The position numbers were made by a program, and so were the translations under genes. Positions 54,935 to 63,859 of a stretch of 64,000 nucleotides of DNA are shown piece by piece. The notes under the pieces were generated by a model, which was not told where the DNA came from, ran no database searches, and saw only the letters and a program-made list of their open reading frames with translations. Origin of the DNA: Methylococcales bacterium (GTDB taxonomy: Bacteria > Pseudomonadota > Gammaproteobacteria > Methylococcales > Methylomonadaceae). The stretch is taken from positions 41,529-105,528 of the forward strand of contig JAPLRS010000041.1 in the NCBI GenBank assembly GCA_026399015.1, read 5' to 3'. Position 1 is the first letter of the stretch. Every line of letters starts with the position of its first letter.

Positions 54935-55872
54935 AATCTTTTTATCTCAGCAAAAATCTTTTTAGTCTCAGCCACATCTTTTAATATTTGGGCTTTTAGT
55001 TCTTCTAGCGAATGAAATCGTAACTCATCCCTAATCTTTTTATGAAAATGTACTTCTACATAACGCCCATAGATTTCCTTATCAAAATCGAATAGATACG
55101 TTTCTAAAATAACTTTAGATCCACCATCTACCGTCGGGCGATTGCCTACATTGGCAACACCCTCAAACACTAAACCATCAATCCCTGACATAGTGACTGC
55201 AAACACACCATTAATAGGAGTGTTTTTTCTAAACATTTGGATATTAGCCGTTGGGAAACCTATTGTGCGCCCACGCTTATCGCCATGTGCAACGCGTCCA
55301 CAGATAGAATAATTGTGTCCTAATAATTGCTCGGCTTTTGCTAAATCACCTGCGTTTAAAGCATCTCTAATTAGAGTACTACTTACCCGCAAGCCAGCAA
55401 TTTGATAAGAGCCTGTATCTTCAACCGTAAAACCATGTCGCAAGCCTTTATCTTTTAGCATGGTGAAATTACCGCGGCGGGCTTTGCCAAACCGAAAATC
55501 ATCCCCAACGACAACATGCTTCACATTTAATTTATTGATTAAAATACTATCAATAAATTGCTCTGCGTCATAGTTTGCAAAGTCTCGATTAAAACCAACT
55601 ATTAATAAGTTATCAACAGGTAATTTAGTAAACTCAATCACTTTTTCGCGCAAACACATTAAACGAGAAGGAGAGTTATCTGCTAAAAAATATTCTAAAG
55701 GCTGAGGCTCAAATGTCATGACAACCACGGGCAATCCTAAAGCCTTGCCACGCTCTGCCAATTTGTTAATCACACCCTGATGACCTAAGTGCAAACCATC
55801 AAAATTACCGATAGTCAAAACACAGCCATTTTTAAATGACTCTAAATGAGATAAGCCTCTAATTAAACGCAT
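54931..55872 (-). CDS. ribF: Bifunctional riboflavin kinase / FAD synthetase
   Basis: Makes FMN and FAD. N-terminal adenylyltransferase: [20 protein letters not shown] (HxGH) and [17 protein letters not shown]-terminal kinase: [20 protein letters not shown] and [20 protein letters not shown]. 313 aa from ATG 55872 ([16 protein letters not shown]); the frame upstream to 55932 lacks family similarity. First gene of the ribF-ileS-lspA operon. Confidence 0.94.
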   Translation of the reverse strand: MRLIRGLSHLESFKNGCVLTIGNFDGLHLGHQGVINKLAERGKALGLPVVVMTFEPQPLEYFLADNSPSRLMCLREKVIEFTKLPVDNLLIVGFNRDFANYDAEQFIDSILINKLNVKHVVVGDDFRFGKARRGNFTMLKDKGLRHGFTVEDTGSYQIAGLRVSSTLIRDALNAGDLAKAEQLLGHNYSICGRVAHGDKRGRTIGFPTANIQMFRKNTPINGVFAVTMSGIDGLVFEGVANVGNRPTVDGGSKVILETYLFDFDKEIYGRYVEVHFHKKIRDELRFHSLEELKAQILKDVAETKKIFAEIKRL

Positions 55873-55919
55873 GAATCTTTTTAAAGAATAAAAGATTTTT
55901 ATTCTACCACGCACCGCAC

Positions 55920-57461
55920 TTAAATGCGGCAATCATCCGACAAATGTTGCCATCGTAAGCCTGATAATAACAAGGTAGCGCTATAAATCAATAACCCAAT
56001 TATTATCCATTTTAACAACTGCATAACCCGCTCTGCAGATTGCCAATGCTGCCATGCATTTACATCGACCCAAAAATATAAAGCAAAAAACATCGCTAAA
56101 CTAGCTAAAAGCACTCGAACAGAAAACCATCCCCAACCAGACATTGGCCGATAAACCTGATCTTTATATAATTTTAACAACAACAATCCCGCGTTAAAAA
56201 GCGCCCCCAATGAAGTGGCTAAAGCCAATCCTGCATGTGCCAACGGAAAAACTAAAACGACGTTCATAGCCAAACTCAAGCCCATAGACCATAAGCCATA
56301 ACGTACTGGTGTTTGCATATCCTGACGGGAAGTAAAACCAGAAACCAACACTTTAATAGCAATATAACCTAACAACCCCACTGCATAAGCTCTTAAACTC
56401 AACGCAGAGTTTTGCATGTCTAATAAACTAAACTCTTTATACTGGAATAAAGTCGAAATCATTGGCTCTGCTAACACCACTAAGCCTATAGTAGCGGGCA
56501 TTCCTAGTAAGATGACCCAACGCAAACCCCAATCCAGAGTATTTGCAAATGCCCCTTGCACCTGTAAAGCGTAGCTTTTAGCTAAACGTGGCAAAATAAC
56601 AGTTCCCAAAGCCAAACCCAATATACCCACTGGAAACTCAACTAGTCGATCAGAATAATATAGCCAAGACACACTACCGACAGCTAAAAATGAAGCAATA
56701 AGGGTATCAAGTAATAAATTGATCTGTGTAACGGAAACACTAAAAATTGCGGGCACTAACTGTTGCAACATTTTTTTAACAACCGGATCAGCAAAACCCC
56801 ACTTTAATCTTGGAAATAATCCCAATTGCAGTAATGCTGGAACTTGAAATAATAACTGCACAACACCCGCCGCGAAAACACCCCAAGCTAAAGCGGTTAC
56901 TGGCTGAGTCATTAAAGGTGCCCACCAAACCGCCGCAATAATCATACAGATATTTAAAAATACGGGCGTTAAAGCCGGCACCACAAATCGCCCATGCGCA
57001 TTTAAAATTCCACCCGCAAAAGCCACTAAGCCAATAAAAAATAAATACGGCAAACAGATTTTTAACAAAAGAACAGATAATTCAAACTGCGTTCCTTGCA
57101 TAGCAAAGCCAGGCGCAATTATAAAAATGATGACAGGGGCGCACAAAACGCCTAAAACAGTTAACGCAAATAAAAATACAGCCAAAGTACCCGATGCTCT
57201 ATCTACAAACAATTGCAAAGCCGTTTTAGTGCCTTGTTCTCTATAATCAGTAATAATAGGTACAAAGGCGTGAGCAAATGCCCCTTCTGCAAACAATCGA
57301 CGGAAAAAATTGGGTATTTTAAAAGCAACAAAGAAAGCATCAGTTGTCACATCAACGCCAAATAATCTGGCTATTAACATATCTCGCACAAAACCGAGAA
57401 TACGCGAGATTAAGGTCATACTGCTGACAATAACAGTAGATTTTAAAAGCTGACGACTCAA
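55920..57461 (-). CDS. murJ: Lipid II flippase MurJ
   Basis: MATE-like (MVF) membrane protein that flips lipid II for peptidoglycan synthesis; about 14 helices. SSMTLISRILGFVRDMLIAR at the N-terminus and FRRLFAEGAFAHAFVPI are signatures. Start: TTG at 57461 is placed about 7 nt after AAAGGA; an upstream GTG at 57479 keeps the frame but would put the ribosome site inside the gene. Divergent from rpsT; 47 bp before ribF. Confidence 0.94.
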   Translation of the reverse strand: MSRQLLKSTVIVSSMTLISRILGFVRDMLIARLFGVDVTTDAFFVAFKIPNFFRRLFAEGAFAHAFVPIITDYREQGTKTALQLFVDRASGTLAVFLFALTVLGVLCAPVIIFIIAPGFAMQGTQFELSVLLLKICLPYLFFIGLVAFAGGILNAHGRFVVPALTPVFLNICMIIAAVWWAPLMTQPVTALAWGVFAAGVVQLLFQVPALLQLGLFPRLKWGFADPVVKKMLQQLVPAIFSVSVTQINLLLDTLIASFLAVGSVSWLYYSDRLVEFPVGILGLALGTVILPRLAKSYALQVQGAFANTLDWGLRWVILLGMPATIGLVVLAEPMISTLFQYKEFSLLDMQNSALSLRAYAVGLLGYIAIKVLVSGFTSRQDMQTPVRYGLWSMGLSLAMNVVLVFPLAHAGLALATSLGALFNAGLLLLKLYKDQVYRPMSGWGWFSVRVLLASLAMFFALYFWVDVNAWQHWQSAERVMQLLKWIIIGLLIYSATLLLSGLRWQHLSDDCRI

Positions 57462-57489
57462 GAGAATTCCTTTTTTCACAAGGTTTATG

Positions 57490-57518
57490 TTGACAATAAT
57501 AGCATTTAAAAAGATAAT
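57490..57518 (+). promoter_or_regulatory. rpsT promoter
   Basis: TTGACA (57490-57495), 17 bp, GATAAT (57513-57518): an almost perfect sigma-70 promoter, about 40 nt before rpsT. Suitable for a highly expressed ribosomal protein gene. Confidence 0.7.
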
Positions 57519-57557
57519 GCGGGGCTATTTACTAACATATCAACACATTGAGACACT

Positions 57558-57821
57558 ATGGCTAATACAGCACAAGCTAAAAAACGCGCGAAACAAGCGG
57601 AAAAAAGCCGTATTCGCAACGCCGGACAACGTAGCAACTTACGTACGTTCGTGAAAAAAGTTCTTGCCGCAGTTAAATCTGGCGACAAAGAAAAAGCCCA
57701 AGCCGCTTTTAAAGTTGTAGTACCTATCATTGACTCAGCAGTTAACAAAGGTATTATCCACAAAAATAAAGCTGCACGCGGCAAAAGCAGACTGAATTCA
57801 AAAGTAAAAGCAATCGCTTAA
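57558..57821 (+). CDS. rpsT: 30S ribosomal protein S20
   Basis: 87 aa basic protein: MANTAQAKKRAKQAEKSRIR, NLRTFVKKVLAAVKSGDKEK and INKGIIHKNKAARGKSRLN-type ending. Binds 16S rRNA early in small-subunit assembly. Position divergent from murJ is conserved in gammaproteobacteria. Confidence 0.97.
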   Translation: MANTAQAKKRAKQAEKSRIRNAGQRSNLRTFVKKVLAAVKSGDKEKAQAAFKVVVPIIDSAVNKGIIHKNKAARGKSRLNSKVKAIA

Positions 57822-57842
57822 TTAATAGCAGCTTTCACTTTG

Positions 57843-57875
57843 AAAAAAGCCGGAGCCTAAAACTCCGGCTTTTTT
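57843..57875. terminator. Bidirectional terminator after rpsT
   Basis: A-tract, GCCGGAG (57849-57855), 7-nt loop, CTCCGGC (57863-57869), T6 (57870-57875). A textbook intrinsic terminator that works on both strands, between rpsT and the convergent ABC ATPase gene. Confidence 0.92.
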
Positions 57876-57884
57876 GTCTTCAGT

Positions 57885-58625
57885 TTATATCAGTTGTTTT
57901 ATAGCAGGGTATTCGTTAATGAGTTGTTGACGAAAATCCTCAATCGCTTGCTCATTATTTCTTTCTGTTCTAGGAATAGACACCTTAATATCTGCAACAA
58001 ACCCCATCGGCGCAGCTGATAAAAATACCAATCTATCTGCCAAAGCAATGGCTTCGCGCAAATCATGCGTCACAAATAAAACGGTATGTGGCCGTTTTTT
58101 CCATAGCAACAATAATAAATCTCGCACTTGTCTTGCGGTGGGCGCATCTAACGACACAAAAGGCTCATCCATCAACAATAAATCGGGGTTAACAGCAAAC
58201 GCCCTAATTAAAGCCACGCGGCGACTCATGCCTAATGATAAACGCTCAGGATAAACATTCTGAAAAGCTGTCAATTGCATAACATCTAACAACTCATCAA
58301 TTAACTCCGCATTTTGAAAGCGCTCTTGCACTAATTCAATATTTTGTCGCACCGTGCGCCAAGCCAATAAGCGCGGATTTTGAAATACCACACCTATCTT
58401 TGACTGTTTAGTTACCCGCCCTACTGAAATCTCTCCTGTAAAATCGGTATCTAAACCAGCAATAATATTTAATAAGGTAGTCTTACCACAACCCGAAGGT
58501 CCAACCAAACACACAAACTCTTGTGAGTTAATCGTCAAATTTAAATTTTCAATGGCTAAATGCCCAGTCGCTTCACCAACACCTGGAAATATCTTATTAA
58601 GAATATCTATTTTAATAGCACTCAT
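57885..58625 (-). CDS. ABC transporter ATP-binding protein, SsuB/TauB type
   Basis: 246 aa from ATG 58625, which overlaps the permease stop as ATGA; a GTG at 58634 would be three codons earlier. Walker A VGPSGCGKTTLLNIIAGLD, Q-loop VVFQNPRLLAWRTVRQNIEL, signature LSLGMSRRVALIRAF, Walker B LLLMDEPFVSLD and switch His VTHDLREAIAL. All catalytic residues present; the signature is atypical (LSLGM for LSGGQ). Third gene of the importer operon. Confidence 0.92.
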   Translation of the reverse strand: MSAIKIDILNKIFPGVGEATGHLAIENLNLTINSQEFVCLVGPSGCGKTTLLNIIAGLDTDFTGEISVGRVTKQSKIGVVFQNPRLLAWRTVRQNIELVQERFQNAELIDELLDVMQLTAFQNVYPERLSLGMSRRVALIRAFAVNPDLLLMDEPFVSLDAPTARQVRDLLLLLWKKRPHTVLFVTHDLREAIALADRLVFLSAAPMGFVADIKVSIPRTERNNEQAIEDFRQQLINEYPAIKQLI

Positions 58626-59368
58626 CGTCGCCACCGCAACGCATGCTGATCTAAAGGCTTTAAAATCAACAATTCAATTAACTGAATAACGCCAACAAAT
58701 GCCAAGGTATAAGCCAAAATACTGGCCACATCAAACATCTGAAAAAACAAATGTAACTGATAACCCATGCCGTTACTTCTACCTAATAACTCAACTACTA
58801 AAATAATTTTCCAAATTAAAGCCAAGCCCGAACGCGTTGCCCCCATTACAAATGGATGTAATTGTGGCCAGATAATTTCTAACAAGATTTTACGTTTACT
58901 TAAACGATAACTACGAGCCATATCCATTAAATCTTGATCTAAAGCCCGAGTACCTTCTCTAATAGTAACAATCACATTGGGTAGCTTATTAACCACTACC
59001 GCTAAAATAGCCGCGGACTCAACTAAACCAAACCATACATAACACAAAATAATTGTGACTAAAGCCGGAACATTTAAAAAAATTACCAACCAATTATCAA
59101 AGAAAGCATCTAATTTTTTATGTCGCCCCAAAGCAATCCCCATTGCACAGCCTAATAACATAGCAATAGAAAAACTGACTATTAAGCGCAACAAAGTCAT
59201 GCCCAAATGATAAGGTAATTCACCCGATATACAGGCCCGCCAAAAAACTTCAGCAACAAGCACCGGCCTTGGAAAAGTACTACTATTTAAAAATACAGCC
59301 AAGCTCTGCCAAGCTAATAACAAAGCCAATAACGACAAAACTGGTAAAAAAGACTTAACAATATTCAA
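58622..59368 (-). CDS. ABC transporter permease, SsuC/TauC type
   Basis: 248 aa, five or six membrane helices. The EAA loop is MDMARSYRLSKRKILLEIIW, typical of nitrate/sulfonate/taurine importers. Start TTG at 59368 one base after the binding-protein stop; no nearby ATG. Overlaps the ATPase gene by 4 bp. Confidence 0.9.
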   Translation of the reverse strand: MNIVKSFLPVLSLLALLLAWQSLAVFLNSSTFPRPVLVAEVFWRACISGELPYHLGMTLLRLIVSFSIAMLLGCAMGIALGRHKKLDAFFDNWLVIFLNVPALVTIILCYVWFGLVESAAILAVVVNKLPNVIVTIREGTRALDQDLMDMARSYRLSKRKILLEIIWPQLHPFVMGATRSGLALIWKIILVVELLGRSNGMGYQLHLFFQMFDVASILAYTLAFVGVIQLIELLILKPLDQHALRWRR

Positions 59369-59369
59369 A

Positions 59370-60335
59370 TTAATCTACTGTCCAAAATGTACCGGCCTGT
59401 AAATGCTCAGCATTACCGGTTAATTTATTTTGACTAACACCTCGCAACAACTGATAAATTTCCTGGGCAGCTTCTTGTTCTGCACTACCCCACTGCTCAA
59501 CACCACCTTGGCAATATCGCTGACGTAATAATGCCAAAGTTTGCGCATCATCCACATGCGTTAACGGAACAATGCTTTGCCAAACAGCATCTTGAGAACA
59601 AATCTGTGACTTTGCTTGCTTTGTTGCTTTAAAAAAATTATTTAGCGCAACTTTATGTGCTTGCCCCCAGGCCTGTTTAAACACGTACCCCAAACTCGGC
59701 ACATTACGCTTTACATCTAGACCTTGTAAAATTTGACTACCATCTAAAATTTGGCGATAACCCTGAGCTTCTAGGCGCGCAGCAAAATGCCAATAGGTAA
59801 GCACCGCATCTAAGCGATCTTGCTTAATCTGCTCATTTAATAAAGGCGGAGCCGCGAAGGTTTTTTCTACTAATTCATTTAAATTTAAACTGCTTTTTTG
59901 AGACAAGGCCTGCAATAACAACCAGTTTTTATCTAATTCCCCGCCCGCTATTCCCAAGCGCTTACCTTTAAGATCAGCAATTGACTGAATAGCACTGTTT
60001 TTGGGCACCACTAAAGCGCCTGAGGTATTTGAATACGGATAAAAAGTTAAATCTCCAGCAGAAGCCCGTATGCTTGATACCCAAATCCAATCTGACACTA
60101 TCATATCAACAGATCCAGATTGCAAAGCAATCTTACCTGCCTCAGCGTTAGCTAACGGCACTACCTGTAACTGAATATCTGAATTTTTAAACTCAGGATC
60201 TGCCTGTAAAGCTTGCAATTCCCACTCTAAAGTACCTAGCGCTTGCACACCTATACGCATAGGCATTTTTTCAACCGCTAAGCAGCTACCAAAAACACTC
60301 AAACATAGCAGCACTACAAAAACTTTTATTCTCAT
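59370..60335 (-). CDS. ABC transporter substrate-binding protein, SsuA/ThiY-like
   Basis: 321 aa from ATG 60335 (an upstream start at 60386 would place 17 residues before the signal peptide). Signal peptide VFVVLLCLSVFGSCLAV, then the periplasmic fold: MRIGVQALGTLEWELQALQA, AEAGKIALQSGSVDMIVSDW, NTSGALVVPKNSAIQSIADL, KGKRLGIAGGELDKNWLLLQ. The family covers sulfonates, nitrate, bicarbonate, thiamine precursors and PQQ-linked transporters of methylotrophs; substrate not decidable. First gene of the operon, divergent from the FIST kinase gene. Confidence 0.88.
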   Translation of the reverse strand: MRIKVFVVLLCLSVFGSCLAVEKMPMRIGVQALGTLEWELQALQADPEFKNSDIQLQVVPLANAEAGKIALQSGSVDMIVSDWIWVSSIRASAGDLTFYPYSNTSGALVVPKNSAIQSIADLKGKRLGIAGGELDKNWLLLQALSQKSSLNLNELVEKTFAAPPLLNEQIKQDRLDAVLTYWHFAARLEAQGYRQILDGSQILQGLDVKRNVPSLGYVFKQAWGQAHKVALNNFFKATKQAKSQICSQDAVWQSIVPLTHVDDAQTLALLRQRYCQGGVEQWGSAEQEAAQEIYQLLRGVSQNKLTGNAEHLQAGTFWTVD

Positions 60336-60544
60336 TTGGTGATTCCATTGACACGTCATAAAACGCACTATTCTAACTTTAAGCACGGATTACCGCGAGT
60401 TTGATTGTTAAGTCAACCAAAAAACACACTGCACAAATTATGTATCCTTCTAAAAAAGCGTTAAGTCGCTAAAATTTTTAATTGTAAATAATCAAATATA
60501 TTAATAGAATTCAAATAACATCATAAATAAAACAAAAATAACCA

Positions 60545-60568
60545 AATATTACAATAATTTGTAATATT
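60545..60568. promoter_or_regulatory. Palindrome upstream of the FIST kinase gene
   Basis: AATATTACAA (60545-60554), TAAT, TTGTAATATT (60559-60568): a perfect 10-bp inverted repeat 35 nt before the kinase ATG. The half-site TTGTAATATT occurs identically upstream of fae at 63665-63674. Likely regulator binding site. The rest of 60387-60603 is AT-rich without ORF. Confidence 0.6.
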
Positions 60569-60603
60569 AATAATAACAATAACGCCAATCTAAACATTTC
60601 TGA

Positions 60604-62646
60604 ATGAAACATTTTTCTTATGTCATCCATGATATAGATACACTTGAAGATATTCTTAAATCTCCTGAGATTTGCTTAAACAAAATTCAAAGTAATGCAG
60701 TTCTAGTGCAAGTTTATTATGCAAAAAAAGAGTCAGACACACTAGAAGACATCAATACAAAAATAAAATTAGCCATACCTAAAGCTATTGTTGTTGGTGC
60801 TAGTACCATTGGAGAAATAGCAAATGGTTACACATTAACAGCACAAACGATTATCGGATTTTCTTTTTTTACTACAGCACAAATTCATGTAACGGCCATA
60901 ACGGGCATCTCTGGCACAGAAGTTAAAATGGGCTATTCTATTAGCGAAACCATTAATAAAATTATCGATCCCATCAAAGCTATTTTATTTCTCTCTACCA
61001 CCATTAATCTGAACATTAGGCATCTATTCGACAATATTCATTTAGAACAAAACGACATCACAATATTTGGTGGCGGCGCTGGTGATTATAAATTAACTGA
61101 TAATTCCAGTGTTTTTAAAGATGGTCACACTTATGAATCTGGATGTGTTTTCGTGGTATTTACTGGAAAATCTTTATCTGTAGAGATCAACAGTTATTTG
61201 GGTTGGCTGCCCTTAAGTAAAGCCATGACAATAACCGATGCTACAGATACCATTATCAATACCATTGATAATCAACCTGCCTTTAATATCTATAAAAACT
61301 ATCTAGACGTTGAAAAAGAGGAGCATTTCTTTCTCAACACCCTTGAGTTTCCTTTATTACTAGAACGCAATAACCAAATCATTGCCCGCGTGCCGGTTAA
61401 TATTACACCCCATGACGGCTTGGAGTTTGTTGCAGATATAAAAACAGGTGAAACGTTTAGGCTTGGTTATGGCGATCCTAAGAGCATCATTGAACACAAC
61501 CATAAGATGCAACAACAACTACGCAACTTTGGGCCAGAAGCTATTTTTTTATACTCTTGTAGTTGTCGACGCTTTTTAATGCAAGATGACTCTGATTTAG
61601 AAACTTTAACATTTGAGGATATTGCGCCAAGTTTTGGCTTTTATACCTATGGTGAATATGCGGCACAATCCACAGAATTAGAATTACTAAACTCCGCTAT
61701 TGTAGTTGCAGCCTTTAGAGAAGGCCCTATTGCAACCAATACCAATACCAATACCAATAGTATTATTGATGATCCTTATGCTAATAACCACACTCGTGTG
61801 GTTTCTAAATTAGTTAAATTTATCGCCACAGTCACTGCTGAACTTGAAGAAAAAAATACAGAATTAAAAAGACTATCCGCATTAGAAATTACCAAACAAT
61901 ACGCGTATAGAAAAGAGCTCATTAACTTTATCAATATGCTAGGGCATGAAATTAAAACACCTTTAGCAGTTATCGATTCAATTGTTCAGAGTCTAGAGCT
62001 TAATACAGAAAAAGACCAAATTGATACCATTAATCGCCATACCAAGATAAGACAAGCCATTAATCGACTCAATCAGTTATTAAGCGAAGTACTAATAAAC
62101 AAGCGCTTCGGTTCAGAGCATAATCTCCAATTGATTTTAGATACTTGGTCTATCTATGACTTAATTGACGCCATGATCAATAGATATAATCAGAGTTTAC
62201 CCGATGATTTAGATACAGGCGTCTACTCTGTCTCACTCTGCTTAGATAATATCAACACCAAAACACTAAATATTGACTGTAGCGATTATCACGCTCTTGT
62301 TGTAGGTGATTTTAATTTATTACAAGTGGCTCTCAATAACTTAATAGAAAATGCCTATAAATATAGCCCAGCAAATACTGATATTACGTTAAAAATCCAA
62401 CGAAGTGCTAATGACTCTTTATGTTTTATCGTTAGCAATAAAACCAATGATTTTTCAATTAAAGATAAAGAAAAAATATTTGAAAAATACTGGAGAGGGC
62501 GTGAAAGTTCAAATATTGCAGGAGCAGGTTTAGGCCTCTATTTAACTCATAAACAAATAGAACAACATTCAGGATCTATTCATGTTGAACTAAACGACAA
62601 AATACTAAGTTTTATTGTAAAAATCCCTATAGCTATGAATTCATAA
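60604..62646 (+). CDS. FIST-domain sensor histidine kinase
   Basis: 680 aa, cytoplasmic (no membrane segments). Residues about 1-210 are FIST N (AIVVGASTIGEIANGYTLT, IFGGGAGDYKLTDNSSVF) and 210-375 FIST C (EFPLLLERNNQIIARVPVNI, IFLYSCSCRRFLMQDDSDLE, FGFYTYGEYAAQSTELELLN), a sensory module thought to bind small ligands. A TNTNTNTN linker (378-385) leads to a coiled coil, HisKA with phospho-His H448 in MLGHEIKTPLAVID, and HATPase_c (NNLIENAYKYSPANTDITLK, GAGLGLYLTHKQIEQHSG). Followed by a response regulator and fae, which suggests that it senses a C1 or redox signal. A palindrome lies upstream. Confidence 0.92.
   Translation: MKHFSYVIHDIDTLEDILKSPEICLNKIQSNAVLVQVYYAKKESDTLEDINTKIKLAIPKAIVVGASTIGEIANGYTLTAQTIIGFSFFTTAQIHVTAITGISGTEVKMGYSISETINKIIDPIKAILFLSTTINLNIRHLFDNIHLEQNDITIFGGGAGDYKLTDNSSVFKDGHTYESGCVFVVFTGKSLSVEINSYLGWLPLSKAMTITDATDTIINTIDNQPAFNIYKNYLDVEKEEHFFLNTLEFPLLLERNNQIIARVPVNITPHDGLEFVADIKTGETFRLGYGDPKSIIEHNHKMQQQLRNFGPEAIFLYSCSCRRFLMQDDSDLETLTFEDIAPSFGFYTYGEYAAQSTELELLNSAIVVAAFREGPIATNTNTNTNSIIDDPYANNHTRVVSKLVKFIATVTAELEEKNTELKRLSALEITKQYAYRKELINFINMLGHEIKTPLAVIDSIVQSLELNTEKDQIDTINRHTKIRQAINRLNQLLSEVLINKRFGSEHNLQLILDTWSIYDLIDAMINRYNQSLPDDLDTGVYSVSLCLDNINTKTLNIDCSDYHALVVGDFNLLQVALNNLIENAYKYSPANTDITLKIQRSANDSLCFIVSNKTNDFSIKDKEKIFEKYWRGRESSNIAGAGLGLYLTHKQIEQHSGSIHVELNDKILSFIVKIPIAMNS
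61735..61758 (+). repeat. Hexanucleotide repeat (ACCAAT)4 inside the kinase gene
   Basis: Four perfect ACCAAT copies encode the TNTNTNTN linker between FIST C and the kinase core. Slippage would change linker length in steps of two residues without frameshift, so it could vary between strains. Confidence 0.8.
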
Positions 62647-62707
62647 CATTTATGACACACTTTCAACCTAGGTATTTAAACAATAAGTGTCACCTCATTA
62701 CTTTTTT

Positions 62708-62753
62708 ATCATCCAAATGGATGATTACAGTTTTGTTATATATCTGTAACATT
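62708..62753 (+). promoter_or_regulatory. Hairpin and GTWAYAT direct repeats before the response regulator gene
   Basis: ATCATCC (62708-62714), AAAT, GGATGAT (62719-62725) is a perfect 7-bp dyad 62 nt after the kinase stop. It is followed by TTTTGTTATAT (62731-62741) and CTGTAACATT (62744-62753); the GTTATAT and GTAACAT cores start at 62735 and 62746, 11 bp apart. The same TTTTGTTATAT and repeat spacing occur upstream of fae. This is the expected layout of an OmpR-family site, suggesting autoregulation. Confidence 0.55.
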
Positions 62754-62800
62754 AAATACAGCATATTTAATAAGATGGTACTGCCTTTTAATACACGACT

Positions 62801-63514
62801 ATGAACTCACCAACTATTAAAATTACCTTGGTTGAAGACAACCCTAACTTTCGCCTAGAATTGGTTCACCAATTAGAACACCTAAACTACCAAATTAAAG
62901 GCGTTGGTAATGCAAAACAACTCGATAAGTTAAGAGAAATGTGGCCCAGTGACATCTATATTTTGGACATAAATCTACCGGGAGAAAATGGATTTTCGAT
63001 AGCTAAACGCATTTTCAATCCTAAAAAACTAGGTATTATTATGCTTACTGCACGAACAGATATATCAGATAAAATCCAAGGTCTAGAAGAAAGTGCGGAT
63101 TTCTATCTCACTAAACCTATTGACTGGCGTGAACTAAACGCCTGTATCAGAAGTATACACAGACGCTTATCGCCCATAAAACCCCAAAACTGGGTACTAG
63201 ATACTCAAACTAATATTCTCATTTCTATAAAAAGTGATTTATTACATCTCACTAAATCCGATACAAAACTTCTACTCGCGTTACTAGAAACACCAGGAAA
63301 AATTGTTACTCGGGAACAAATTGGTGAGGCTTTGGACTTTAAATCACAAAAACAATCCGACTATCGACTTAATACAATTATATGCCGGCTACGTGAAAAA
63401 CTAGCAGACTTTGATTCTGAACTATCTATTCAAACATTCCGTGGTACTGGTTATGCTTTTATTGGACCCAAGATTGAAATTAAATCTCAAGATGCAATCA
63501 CATTGTCTTTATAA
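62801..63514 (+). CDS. OmpR/PhoB-family response regulator
   Basis: 237 aa. Receiver domain residues 1-120: acidic pair E12-D13 (VEDNPN), phospho-acceptor D56 (YILDINLPGENGF), T83 (MLTART) and K105 (YLTKPIDW), all intact. C-terminal winged helix (about 130-227): LLHLTKSDTKLLLALLETPG, IVTREQIGEALDF, LNTIICRLREKL and FRGTGYAF. Partner of the FIST kinase by position. Likely binds GTAATAT direct repeats found before its own gene and before fae. Confidence 0.94.
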   Translation: MNSPTIKITLVEDNPNFRLELVHQLEHLNYQIKGVGNAKQLDKLREMWPSDIYILDINLPGENGFSIAKRIFNPKKLGIIMLTARTDISDKIQGLEESADFYLTKPIDWRELNACIRSIHRRLSPIKPQNWVLDTQTNILISIKSDLLHLTKSDTKLLLALLETPGKIVTREQIGEALDFKSQKQSDYRLNTIICRLREKLADFDSELSIQTFRGTGYAFIGPKIEIKSQDAITLSL

Positions 63515-63634
63515 AAATATTATATTAATGACTTATATTTAAAGCAGCCCATATCAACAGAAAAAACACCGAATGAGCCACTATAAGCACATGATAATAA
63601 AGTATATTAACAAAATTAATTCCTAAATTTTTTT

Positions 63635-63710
63635 GTTATATTTCCGCAATATTTCTGTAATATTTTGTAATATTAAATAGCTTGATAAAGCACAAACTCG
63701 GTGGTAATTT
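63635..63710 (+). promoter_or_regulatory. fae: fae promoter with four phased GTAATAT repeats
   Basis: GTTATAT, GCAATAT, GTAATAT and GTAATAT begin at 63635, 63646, 63657 and 63667 (steps 11, 11, 10). The last ends 8 nt before TTGATA (63682-63687), which is followed after 17 bp by TAATTT (63705-63710), a fair sigma-70 promoter. Placement next to the -35 fits activation by an OmpR-type regulator such as the one just upstream. Confidence 0.6.
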
Positions 63711-63750
63711 ATTTAACAGATTTTGCCTCATTATTGGCTAAATCTTTAAG

Positions 63751-63825
63751 TTTACTTTTATAAGACTAAGTCCTTTTAAAAGTAAATTAATTACGCTTTA
63801 TATCTTAAGCTCTCGAGCTATAAAG
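63751..63825 (+). promoter_or_regulatory. Structured 5' leader of fae
   Basis: Two hairpins lie in the predicted transcript: TTTACTTTTA (63751-63760) with TAAAAGTAAA (63777-63786), enclosing GACTAAGTC; and CTTTAT (63796-63801), AGCTC (63808-63812), GAGCT (63815-63819), ATAAAG (63820-63825). No T-run follows, so they are not obvious terminators. They could stabilise the mRNA or control translation. Confidence 0.45.
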
Positions 63826-63859
63826 CCTCAATCGTTCAACCTAACTAGGCAATCTTAAA

